Below the pieces are notes generated by a model, which saw only the letters and a list, made by a program, of their open reading frames with translations, was not told the DNA's origin and did not search any database. The translations under genes and the position numbers were made by a program. A DNA stretch of 64,000 nt, from the NCBI RefSeq assembly GCF_026262505.1, contig NC_067204.1:19995300-20059299 (forward strand). The letters are read 5' to 3'. Source of the DNA: Trichomonas vaginalis G3 (Eukaryota; Parabasalia; Trichomonadida; Trichomonadidae). Below are positions 10,243-21,648 of this stretch, piece after piece. The stretch's first letter is position 1, and the number at the start of each line of letters is the position of its first letter.

Positions 10243-12554
10243 ATGGCTGACGACAGTCTGTATCAACTAACTCAACTAGTCAAGCATAATGATTATTCTT
10301 CGGATTCATTAAATCAACTTTATCAATGCATAAGTACAATGACAGAAAGATCAATTGGATGCTTGAATTGGGATAAATTTTTCAAAAAAATCACAATGAC
10401 TGATGAAGTTCTTTTACATTTTTTAGCATCCATTTTAAACATTGAAAAGATATCAGAATGTTTCAAGGATTCTATTTTTTATCACAATATTAATCTTGAA
10501 AAATTCAGTAATTTAACTGAAACAGAACAACAAACAATTTTAAATTCCTACAAAGCGGATAAATTTACATATTACATAATGTGCTCACAAATTGTAAAAT
10601 CAAACTGGAACAATTTATCCCAAACTTTAGTTAATATCGCAAATCAATATTTGCCATTTTTAGATGAAGAAAAGCAAATATATATATTTACTGAAATAAC
10701 TGGCAATTATCAAAATTTTGAAATTTCAGTTGCAAACTTGTTACTTTTTTATGAAAACAATGAAGAAAAATTAAGCAACTGTAATAAACAGAAATTCATC
10801 AAAAGTGACAGCTCTCAATTTTTTGACATTTGTAAATTCTAAATTGAATGAGAAAAATGAAATAATACTAAGCATAATACAATATTCTAGATTTAATTAT
10901 AATTAGGAAAAAGTTAGTTTTGAGAGTACTTTTCATAGGCATATAGAATGAAATCTTCTGAAAAATAATATCACATAAACTCATATTATTTTCTAATATA
11001 TAACTATTTTATATAAAAATCAAATTCAATGATCTTAAAAGCGAAGGATAAACCTCAAAATTTACGAATATAATGAGTGGGAATATAATGCTTATCTATC
11101 ATAAAACCATATGAAATATCAATTTTTGCTTTACGCCTAATTTTTGACGACAATTAGCAAAAAATGTTAAATGTTAACACTCAGTCCATTTGAATATGAA
11201 AAATAAAATTGACTTTGATTAAATGTTTTTATTTATCATGCAATTCTTCTTGCGACCAAAGATTTGAATAAAAGTTCAAAAAATAAGATAGCTTAAAAAA
11301 TAATATACGGTAGTGTTTACTAATAGATGAATAGTATATAAATTCTATTAAAATGGATTTGATCCAAAAAAATATAAAAAAATTTGATCATAAATAAAAT
11401 TGTTTTAAATTACTTCTTCATTTAAATTATAACAATTATTTTTGGTTTTATATTTTTTGGATCAAATCCATTTTAATAGAATTTATATACTATTCATCTA
11501 TTAGTAAACACTACCGTATATTATTTTTTAAGCTATCTTATTTTTTGAACTTTTATTCAAATCTTTGGTCGCAAGAAGAATTGCATGATAAATAAAAACA
11601 TTTAATCAAAGTCAATTTTATTTTTCATATTCAAATGGACTGAGTGTTAACATTTAACATTTTTTTGCTAATTGTCGTCAAAAATTAGGCGTAAAGCAAA
11701 AATTGATATTTCATATGGTTTTATGATAGATAAGCATTATATTCCCACTCATTATATTCGTAAATTTTGAGGTTTATCCTTCGCTTTTAAGATCATTGAA
11801 TTTGATTTTATATAAAATAGTTATATATTAGAAAATAATATGAGTTTATGTGATATTTTTTCAGAAGATTTTGTGTTCTTCTTCAAAATTTTATTTTTTA
11901 TTAAAAAGAATCTTTACAAAATATACATTTACTTTAATTAATATTTAAAAACGTGCTCTATCAAAAGTTCCAAAAATTCAATATTTTAGCTTTTCTGAGG
12001 TGTCACTTTTGATGAATTTCTGTTTACAACAGAAAAATTAAGCAACTGTTTTAATTTAACATTGTTCCAGCAAATTTATTCCAAAAATGGAATCGAGCAA
12101 ATGATATTTTTTGCTGTAAATACAATTTGTTGCAATAACACTTCTATCAATTTTTACAATCTCCTTGAAATTGAAGAAATGAATCCATTTGATTTTTTTT
12201 TATTTCTCAATTCAATATAAAGAGATATTAAATTGCGATGATTTTCCAAAAGTTACAGAAGTAATCACAGGTTTAATCTCAGCTTCAAATATTAATGCTA
12301 TTATGCGAATTTGCCAAAAAATTTTGGATAAAATTACATTTTATAAATGTAATTATTGCCATATTACCTCAATATGGAATTTTATCACAAATGCAGCAAT
12401 AATTCTTCCTGATGAAGATTTATTAATCAAATTATTAAAATTCATAGAAAAAACAGAAAAAGCAACAGATGAATTATTCGAACCGGAGAATGATTTGGGT
12501 TTCTATGAATATTTAAATTCGATTTTCTCAGATATTACATCTGCGAGAAAATAA
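10243..12554 (+). pseudogene. Host gene of unknown function, split by a palindromic transposon
   Basis: The first 199 codons (start MADDSLYQL) are open up to the insertion at 10780. Past it, after one copy of the duplicated target, the same frame continues for about 50 codons, then shifts by one at a run of eight T (about 12191-12199) and continues to the TAA at 12552-12554. In all roughly 340 codons of an Asn/Ile/Leu/Lys-rich, apparently all-helical protein with no signal peptide or membrane segment. I recognise no family; general shape (short helices, LL/IL pairs) would suit an alpha-solenoid, but this is only an impression. The insertion plus the frame shift mean no intact product unless the element is removed from RNA. 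Confidence 0.65.
10780..12031. mobile_element. Palindromic (foldback) transposon, copy 1, 1.25 kb
   Basis: Ends are TGTAATAAACAGAAATTCAT and its imperfect inverse ctgtttacaaca. Inner arms (about 10950-11360 and 11455-11870) are long inverted copies of each other, leaving a ~95-bp centre. It interrupts the 10243 gene and is flanked by a 15-bp direct repeat, gaaaaattaagcaac, at 10765-10779 and 12032-12046 (19 bp if the boundary bases are counted as target). No coding capacity. A 15-19-bp duplication does not fit MULE, Tc1/mariner or Polinton. Confidence 0.8.
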
Positions 12555-13052
12555 GCAATTTCTCTTGGAATTTCTAAATACCCATGAAGATGACTTCACT
12601 TATGATCAAACATTGTGAGGTCATTTTTGATCAACAAATTAATTGAAATTCCGATCAAAAAAAAATTCACAAATTGGATCAAAAAAATCGAATCTCAAGT
12701 TAAAAATAAAAAATTTCTACATTTTTATCAAATTTAGATTTTTTTTTCAAATCATGCGAATTGATTGAATAATTGCATATTTTATCCCATGCATCTAGAA
12801 GTATGTGTAATATTTTTGCTTTCATCAAGAAATTGTCGAATTTGATCTTAATTTTTTTGAAAAATATACTTTTAGAAAAAGAAATAGTGATTGAATAGCT
12901 GCCCATGCTGTAAAAGGGTTATTTTTACAAGTAAAAAAATGTTATTTTTCGAGCAAGTCGAGGCTTTTTTACCATCTTATTTTTGAAAAATTTACGAAAA
13001 ATTATATCTGAAAAAATGCTTCATTTTGATATCTTACAATGATAAAATACCA
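12555..13052. other. Intergenic, AT-rich
   Basis: Nothing identifiable. The minus-strand open frame 12700-12906 is Lys/Phe/Ile composition only. Confidence 0.5.
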
Positions 13053-13184
13053 ATGTTGCTGGGATATAATAGCTACACCTGGACATCTACTACATTAATG
13101 CGTATGACAGGTAAAGTTGATTTCAAAAGTATAGCCTGGAAAGATTACAATAAATCAACGATAATTCAAAAAAATTTCTTATAA
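13053..13184 (+). pseudogene. Possible gene fragment, 43 codons
   Basis: Open frame from an ATG (MLLGYNSYTW...) to TAA with a more protein-like composition (Trp, Arg, Gly, Thr) than the surrounding A/T runs; the frame is also open for about 25 codons upstream. I recognise no family. It could be a remnant of a mobile element or of a host gene, or chance. Confidence 0.25.
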
Positions 13185-13268
13185 GTTAACATAATAAAAA
13201 TTTAATTTTTATATTGCTTGTATTATACTTAAGTATATAATATATTTAAATCTTAGAATGAAAATTCG

Positions 13269-13376
13269 GGACGCCCTAGCTATTCAATTTTCCCTTAGGA
13301 CGCCCATAAACCTCTCAAAAATGTGATGTAAATATCACAATTTTGAGAAATTTACACTAGGACGTCTTAGGACGCC
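13269..13376 (+). repeat. GGACGCC four-box module, copy 1
   Basis: Four GGACG(C/T)C heptamers at 13269, 13299, 13360 and 13370, giving spacings of 30, 61 and 10. Between boxes 2 and 3 lies a palindromic stretch (tgtaaatatcaca...). The same four boxes occur with spacings 31, 60 and 10 on the minus strand at 53466-53573. A dispersed, structured element of unknown type. Confidence 0.7.
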
Positions 13377-14387
13377 AACCCCATTTTTTACCAAAAATCA
13401 CATGATATGCTTGTCCCACAAAAATGTTTATTTTAGGGTTGTTAAAAATATCAAAAAATAGCGTTTTGAAGACACGATGGTGTCTTATAATTTTCCCTTC
13501 CTTATTGGCGTGTAGAAATAAATGCGCCAATAGATTGAAGAAGAAGAATTGTTTTTCTCTTAATGAACTTTAATCCTTTTGATATAAGAATATTAAAAAC
13601 ATTAATATAATTTCGATTTCGGAAATTAAATTTCCAAATTTTTTGTCGATTTCGGAAATAAACATGTTTGCTTCATGACAGGATCCCGCATCCAACACGC
13701 AACAACAAAACACAAAATACACTTTTTGGTTCTTCCATCGTTTTAATCGTAATTTATGTAATACATGATTTGGATAAATTTTACAAAAATAGAACCTATA
13801 TTATATTCTTTTCAAAGATTCTTGCAAATCATCAAAAATAATTGTATTTTAAAAACGATCAAATTATCCTTTCATTATTTTAAACTTAAATTAGTTTTTA
13901 TGATTGACTAAAGCAATCATATTTATTCATCATTAAATAAACAAAAAATAATATTGAGAGTTATTTCAAAAAAAACACATTGAATTTATTAATTGGTCTC
14001 AATTTCAGTATTATAAATTTTATAATTTCAATATTTTGAAATACACTTTTTAATATTTCAATATTTATGATATTTCAATGTATTAAGTGGTCTCAAATTG
14101 AGCTTCTCAAATATAAGTTGGCCTATTCAAATAATAAAATTAAATAATATTTAAAATAATAAATAAAAGTGATTGAGGTCATAGCAAAACGGCTGTTTCA
14201 GTCATTAATTCTTAAAAATAAAAAGGGTAAAAACTAAATACAATGGTAAAATTCAATAGTGTCTGTGCTATCGTTCAATTTGAAGTGTCTTTTGAAACCG
14301 CAAGACACATTGAATTTTTGAATAGTGTATTATGGTTTGACAGACACCAATGAAAAAAAAATAAAATGATATTTATTTTAAATATAT
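13377..14387. other. Intergenic, AT-rich
   Basis: No gene seen. Contains scattered gtgtctt/aagacac inverted words (about 13470-13485, 14260-14345) and a GGCG...CGCC pair near 13508-13535, but no clear element boundary. Confidence 0.5.
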
Positions 14388-15043
14388 TGTAATAAACAGA
14401 AATTCATCAAAAGTGACAGCTCTCAATTTTTTGACATTTGTAAATTCTAAATTGAATGAGAAAAATGAAATAATACTAAGCATAATACAATATTCTAGAT
14501 TTAATTATAATTAGGAAAAAGTTAGTTTTGAGAGTACTTTTCATAGGCATATAGAATGAAATCTTCTGAAAAATAATATCACATAAACTCATATTATTTT
14601 CTAATATATAACTATTTTATATAAAAATCAAATTCAATGATCTTAAAAGCGAAGGATAAACCTCAAAGTTTACGAATATAATGAGTGGGAATAGGCGTAA
14701 AGCAAAAAATTGATATTTCATATGGTTTTTATGATAGATAAGCATTATATTCCCACTCATTATATTCGTAAATTTTGAGGTTTATCCTTCGCTTTTAAGA
14801 TCATTGAATTTGATTTTTATATAAAATACTTATATATTAGAAAATAATATGAGTTTATGTGATATTATTTTTCAGAAGATTTTGTGTTCTTCTTCAAAAT
14901 TTTATTTTTTTATTAAAAAGAATCTTTACAAAATATACATTTACTTTAATTAATATTTAAAAACGTGCTCTATCAAAAGTTCCAAAAATTCAATATTTTA
15001 GCTTTTCTGAGGTGTCACTTTTGGTGAATTTCTGTTTACAACA
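14388..15043. mobile_element. Palindromic (foldback) transposon, copy 2, 656 bp
   Basis: Same ends as copy 1 (TGTAATAAACAG... to ...ctgtttacaaca) and the same outer sequence, but most of the long inner arms are gone, so it is about half as long. No clear long target duplication; only ATAT is repeated at both sides. Probably an internally deleted relative, which shows this is a mobile family and not a local duplication of the host gene. Confidence 0.75.
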
Positions 15044-15354
15044 ATATAAGATCCTTATATAAAATATAAATATTTTATCATTTTATTTTCTTGTTTTAGA
15101 AATGTTTTTTATTGAAAAATCAATAAAACTAACTCCAAAATAAAATTTTTGATTTAAAGACACTATGATGACACCAGGCAAATCTTCCAAGACACCTATC
15201 GTCGGATTCAAAACTGGCAAAAAGCCTTTCGGCAATTTGTGAACGATTCCGAACCCTCATTTTTGAAATTTAATAAGAAAAAATAGAAACTTATATAATA
15301 GAAATTTATAAATTACCACCCTTAAAAGTGCCACAACCAAATTTTTCCAAAAGA
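15044..15354. other. Region upstream of the ankyrin gene
   Basis: AT-rich with inverted gtgtc/gacac words (about 15160-15215). A TCATTTTT initiator-like word lies near 15259, about 95 bases before the likely ATG. Confidence 0.4.
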
Positions 15355-18300
15355 ATGTCAAGTTCAGAGCCAAAAAATGAAAATTGGCGCAATTACAGTG
15401 ACCTTAAGCCAATTAATGTATTCGAATACCCAGACCAAGCATCAAAAATTATTTGGGGCATCAATTGCAATAATATTATACAAATATCTTCACAAATTAT
15501 CGAATTAATAACAACCCACAAAATACCTATCCAAATGGCACTTTATTTCATAGATATTTTTTCACAAATTCGTATTAAAGAAATCAAATTATTTTCAGAA
15601 CTTTATCAAAAGATATTAAACGCATTTTCATACATTTATAAACCGCAAAATAATAAATTAGCGACTCTTCTACATTATCAAGGTTTCAAATTCGAAAACT
15701 TCGAACCTATAATGAAAGAAGAAAAAATTCTGAAGTTATATTCAACAGAATCGCCTTTATACTATATTGCATGGGATAAAGTTAATGATCTTAAAAGTAA
15801 ATTCCCAAATCTTGATATTAATCAGGAGATTAATGATATCACACCACTTGATTGTGCAAATAAATATGGCTCAGAATTATGTTTCAATTACTTGAAAAAT
15901 TTAGGAGCTGATTACACTAATAAATCCGAAAAATATGCTGTTCAAGGCGGAAATAAAAACATTTTTATGCAAATGATAGAAGAAGGTAAATCATTTGATA
16001 ACATGATTAATACAGCATTGGATTATCGAAACTATGAAATTGCTGAGTACCTTAAATCAAATTTGCGTCAAACTCCTGATTCAATGGCAGAAAGCATGTA
16101 TTTTTGTAATTATAGCGTTGCTTCGTGTTTGATTTCTAATGGGGCTGATATCAACAAAATTTATAATCTCTTTCTTTTCATATTAATCATTGTTTTATAG
16201 AATTCTCTTTCTTTTCATATTAATCATTGTTTTATGAATTTCTCTCGATATTAATGAATGCCCTCTTAGTATTGCCATCAAAGCGAATTCAATAGAAATT
16301 GTCCAATTCCTAGTTGATCATGGTGCTGATGTTAACATGAAACTTATTCTCTTTCTTTTCATATTAATCATTGTTTTATATAATAATATTTCTTTTCATA
16401 TTAATCATTGTTTTATAGAATTCTCTTTCTTTTCATATTCATCATTGTTTTATGAATTTCTCTTTCTTTTCATATTAATCATTGTTTTATGGAATTCTCT
16501 TTCTTTTCATATTAATCATTGTTTTATGGAATTCTCTTTCTTTTCATATTAATCATTGTTTTATCTAATTCTCTTTCTTTTCATATTAATCATTGTTTTA
16601 TAGAATTCTCTTTCTTTTCACATTTATCATTGTTTTATGAATTTCTCTCGATATTAATGAATGCCCTCTTAGTATTGCCGTCAAAGCGAATTCAATAGAA
16701 ATTGTCCAATTCCTAGTTGATCATGGTGCTGATGTTAACATGAAACTTATTCTCTTTCTTTTCATATTCATCATTGTTTTATTACTTTCTCTTTCTTTTC
16801 ATATTAATCATTGTTTTATCTAATTCTCTTTCTTTTCATATTAATCATTGTTTTATATAATAATATTTCTTTTCATATTAATCATTGTTTTATGAATTTC
16901 TCTTTCTTTTCATATTAATCATTGTTTTATGACATTCTCTTTCTTTTCATATTAATCATTGTTTTATGAATTTCTCTCGATATTAATGAATGCCCTCTTA
17001 GTATTGCCATCAAAGCGAATTCAATAGAAATTGTCCAATTCCTAGTTGATCATGGTGCTGATGTTAACATGAAACTTATTCTCTTTCTTTTCATATTAAT
17101 CATTGTTTTATGGAATTCTCTTTCTTTTCATATTAATCATTGTTTTATCTAATTCTCTTTCTTTTCATATTCATCATTGTTTTATTACTTTCTCTTTCTT
17201 TTCATATTAATCATTGTTTTATGACATTCTCTTTCTTTTCATATTAATCATTGTTTTATCTAATTCTCTTTCTTTTCATATTCATCATTGTTTTATTACT
17301 TTCTCTTTCTTTTCATATTAATCATTGTTTTATTACTTTCTCTTTCTTTTCATATTAATCATTGTTTTATATAATAATATTTCTTTTCATATTAATCATT
17401 GTTTTATGAATTTCTCTTTCTTTTCATATTCATCATTGTTTTATGACATTCTCTTTCTTTTCATATTAATCATTGTTTTATGAATTTCTCTTTCTTTTCA
17501 TATTAATCATTGTTTTATGGAATTCTCTTTCTTTTCATATTAATCATTGTTTTATGACATTCTCTTTCTTTTCATATTAATCATTGTTTTATTACTTTCT
17601 CTTTCTTTTCATATTAATCATTGTTTTATGAATTTCTCTTTCTTTTCATATTAGTCATTATTTTATAACATTCTCTTTCTTTTCATATTAATCATTGTTT
17701 TATGACATTCTCTTTCTTTTCATATTAATCATTGTTTTATGACATTCTCTTTCTTTTCATATTAATCATTGTTTTATGAATTTCTCTTTCTTTTCATATT
17801 AATCATTGTTTTATGACATTCTCTTTCTTTTCATATTAATCATTATTTTATAACATTCTCTTTCTTTTCATATTAATCATTGTTTTATGACATTCTCTTT
17901 CTTTTCATATTAATCATTGTTTTATGACATTCTCTTTCTTTTCATATTAATCATTGTTTTATAGAATTCTCTTTCTTTTCATATTAATCATTGTTTTATA
18001 GAATTCTCTTTCTTTTCATATTCATCATTGTTTTATGACATTCTCTTTCTTTTCATATTAATCATTGTTTTATCTAATTCTCTTTCTTTTCATATTAATC
18101 ATTGTTTTATATAATAATATTTCTTTTCATATTAATCATTGTTTTATGAATTTCTCTCGATATTAATGAATGCCCTCTTAGTATTGCCATCAAAGCGAAT
18201 TCAATAGAAATTGTCCAATTCCTAGTTGATCATGGTGCTGATGTTAACATGAAACTTATTCTCTTTCTTTTCATATTCATCATTGTTTTATAGAATTCTC

Positions 18301-21300
18301 TTTCTTTTCATATTTATCATTTTTTTATGAATTTCTCTCGATATTAATGAATGCCCTCTTAGTATTGCCATCAAAGCGAATTCAATAGAAATTGTCCAAT
18401 TCCTAGTTGATCATGGTGCTGATGTTAACATGAAACTTATTCTCTTTCTTTTCATATTTATCATTGTTTTATGACATTCTCTTTCTTTTCATATTAATCA
18501 TTGTTTTATGACATTCTCTTTCTTTTCATATTAATCATTGTTTTATCTAATTCTCTTTCTTTTCATATTAATCATTGTTTTATGACATTCTCTTTCTTTT
18601 CATATTAATCATTGTTTTATAGAATTCTCTTTCTTTTCATATTAATCATTGTTTTATGACATTCTCTTTCTTTTCATATTAATCATTGTTTTATAGAATT
18701 CTCTTTCTTTTCATATTAATCATTGTTTTATATAATAATATTTCTTTTCATATTAATCATTGTTTTATGAATTTCTCTCGATATTAATGAATGCCCTCTT
18801 AGTATTGCCATCAAAGCGAATTCAATAGAAATTGTCCAATTCCTAGTTGATCATGGTGCTGATGTTAACATGAAACTTATTCTCTTTCTTTTCATATTAA
18901 TCATTGTTTTATAGAATTCTCTTTCTTTTCATATTAATCATTGTTTTATCTAATTCTCTTTCTTTTCATATTAATCATTGTTTTATATAATAATATTTCT
19001 TTTCATATTAATCATTGTTTTATGAATTTCTCTTTCTTTTCATATTCATCATTGTTTTATAGAATTCTCTTTCTTTTCATATTAATCATTGTTTTATAGA
19101 ATTCTCTTTCTTTTCATATTAATCATTGTTTTATCTAATTCTCTTTCTTTTCATATTCATCATTGTTTTATGGAATTCTCTTTCTTTTCATATTAATCAT
19201 TGTTTTATAGAATTCTCTTTCTTTTCATATTAATCATTGTTTTATCTAATTCTCTTTCTTTTCATATTCATCATTGTTTTATGGAATTCTCTTTCTTTTC
19301 ATATTAATCATTGTTTTATTACTTTCTCTTTCTTTTCATATTAATCATTGTTTTATTACTTTCTCTTTCTTTTCATATTAATCATTGTTTTATATAATAA
19401 TATTTCTTTTCATATTAATCATTGTTTTATGAATTTCTCTCGATATTAATGAATGCCCTCTTAGTATTGCCATCAAAGCGAATTCAATAGAAATTGTCCA
19501 ATTCCTAGTTGATCATGGTGCTGATGTTAACATGAAACTTATTCTCTTTCTTTTCATATTCATCATTGTTTTATAGAATTCTCTTTCTTTTCATATTAAT
19601 CATTGTTTTATGACATTCTCTTTCTTTTCATATTAATCATTGTTTTATCTAATTCTCTTTCTTTTCATATTCATCATTGTTTTATAGAATTCTCTTTCTT
19701 TTCATATTAATCATTGTTTTATAGAGTTCTCTTTCTTTTCATATTAATCATTGTTTTATGAATTTCTTTCGATATTAATGAATGCCCTCTTAGTATTGCC
19801 ATCAAAGCGAATTCAATAGAAATTGTCCAATTCCTAGTTGATCATGGTGCTGATGTTAACATGAAACTTATTCTCTTTCATTTCATATTAATCATTTCAT
19901 ATTAATCTAACTTTCTCTTTCTTTTCATATTAATCATTGTTTTATTACTTTCTCTTTCTTTTCATATTAATCATTGTTTTAATTACTTTCTCTTTCTTTT
20001 CATATTAATCATTGTTTTATAGAGTTCTCTTTCTTTTCATATTAATCATTGTTTTATGAATTTCTTTCGATATTAATGAATGCCCTCTTAGTATTGCCAT
20101 CAAAGCGAATTCAATAGAAATTGTCCAATTCCTAGTTGATCATGGTGCTGATGTTAACATGAAACTTATTCTCTTTCTTTTCATATTAATCATTGTTTTA
20201 TATAATAATATTTCTTTTCATATTAATCATTGTTTTATAGAATTCTCTTTCTTTTCATATTCATCATTGTTTTATGGAATTCTCTTTCTTTTCATATTAA
20301 TCATTGTTTTATGGAATTCTCTTTCTTTTCATATTAATCATTGTTTTATGGAATTCTCTTTCTTTTCATATTAATCATTGTTTTATGGAATTCTCTTTCT
20401 TTTCATATTAATCATTGTTTTATTACTTTCTCTTTCTTTTCATATTAATCATTGTTTTATTACTTTCTCTTTCTTTTCATATTAATCATTGTTTTATTAC
20501 TTTCTCTTTCTTTTCATATTAATCATTGTTTTATAGAATTCTCTTTCTTTTCATATTAATCATTGTTTTATGGAATTCTCTTTCTTTTCATATTAATCAT
20601 TGTTTTATGGAATTCTCTTTCTTTTCATATTAATCATTGTTTTATTACTTTCTCTTTCTTTTCATATTAATCATTGTTTTATGAATTTCTCTTTCTTTTC
20701 ATATTAATCATTGTTTTATAGAATTCTCTTTCTTTTCATATTCATCATTGTTTTATGACATTCTCTTTCTTTTCATATTAATCATTGTTTTATGGAATTC
20801 TCTTTCTTTTCATATTTATCACTGTTTTATCTAATTCTCTTTCTTTTCATATTAATCATTGTTTTATAGAATTCTCTTTCTTTTCACATTTATCATTGTT
20901 TTATGAATTTCTCTCGATATTAATGAATGCCCTCTTAGTATTGCCATCAAAGCGAATTCAATAGAAATTGTCCAATTCCTAGTTGATCATGGTGCTGATG
21001 TTAACATGAAACTTATTCTCTTTCTTTTCATATTTATCATTGTTTTATGACATTCTCTTTCTTTTCATAATTTTCATTGTTTTATGGAATTCTCTTTCTT
21101 TTTATATTTATCATTGTTTGATAGAATTCTCTTTCTTTTCATATTAATCATTGTTTTATCTAATTCTCTTTCTTTTCACATTTATCATTGTTTTATGAAT
21201 TTCTCTCGATATTAATAAATGCCCTCTTAGTATTGCCATCGATTTTAAAGCAACAAACATTTTCAAATTCTTAGTTGAACATGGTGCTACAAATGACTAA
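15355..21300 (+). pseudogene. DUF3447-type ankyrin-repeat protein, expanded by minisatellites
   Basis: The chosen ATG gives MSSSEPKNENW and an open frame to about 16200. The first ~170 residues are the helical N-terminal domain that trichomonads put before ankyrin repeats, ending in the DUF3447 signature (SPLYYIAWDKV, ITPLDCANKYGSELCFNYL), followed by three or so ankyrin repeats. Then ten nearly identical copies of one ankyrin unit (DINECPLSIAIKANSIEIVQ...GADVNMK) alternate with minisatellite blocks; a diverged last unit (INKCPLSIAIDF...VEHGATND) ends in TAA at 21298-21300. The 37-bp minisatellite is not a multiple of three and contains stops, so the frame is lost after the first block unless the blocks are spliced out; I see no trichomonad intron signals. 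Ankyrin proteins bind other proteins; the partner is unknown. Confidence 0.8.
16190..21220 (+). repeat. 37-bp minisatellite blocks alternating with ankyrin units
   Basis: The unit is TTCTCTTTCTTTTCATATTA plus atcattgttttatNNaa, with a variable dinucleotide tail (ggaa, agaa, ctaa, gaca, tact, gaatt). Roughly one hundred units in blocks of 2 to over 20, always inserted at the same point, just after the codons for GADVNMK. Ankyrin segments begin near 16240, 16650, 16975, 18150, 18330, 18780, 19440, 19765, 20065, 20910 and 21205. Both components are almost identical between copies, so the compound array is recent and still changing. Confidence 0.93.
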
Positions 21301-21648
21301 TAATTCTTTTTCCAACAACATTATTTTATATCGAAAAAAGCTATAGTAATGATGTTATTATTTAAGCATAAACATCTCATAATAATTTAATGTTAATTTA
21401 TTGTATTAATACACTTTTCCATTATTAATTGAAATATCAGGGAATTAAAGATATATTTTGGATCGATTTTATGAATGAAATCCAAATATCAACTTTAAAT
21501 GTATTGGATTGCATTAGAGATTTCGTTTTTTGATGATGACAACCGTTTTCAGGAAAGTTGTTGGAAAAAGAGCAAAATTACTAAATGCCATCATATGAAA
21601 AATGATAAAATTAATGAATTGAAATAAAAAGTGCATTATTTTTTTAAT
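21301..21648. other. Intergenic between the ankyrin and BspA-like genes
   Basis: AT-rich, no gene seen. The last bases before the BspA-like ATG read gcattatttttttaat, a weak initiator-like match. Confidence 0.5.

Noticed and set aside
13377-14387. gtgtctt/aagacac words as a transposon end
   Set aside because: No paired boundaries or target duplication could be found.
16337-20374. Small open frames of LFILIIVL type
   Set aside because: They are the minisatellite read in frame, not separate genes.
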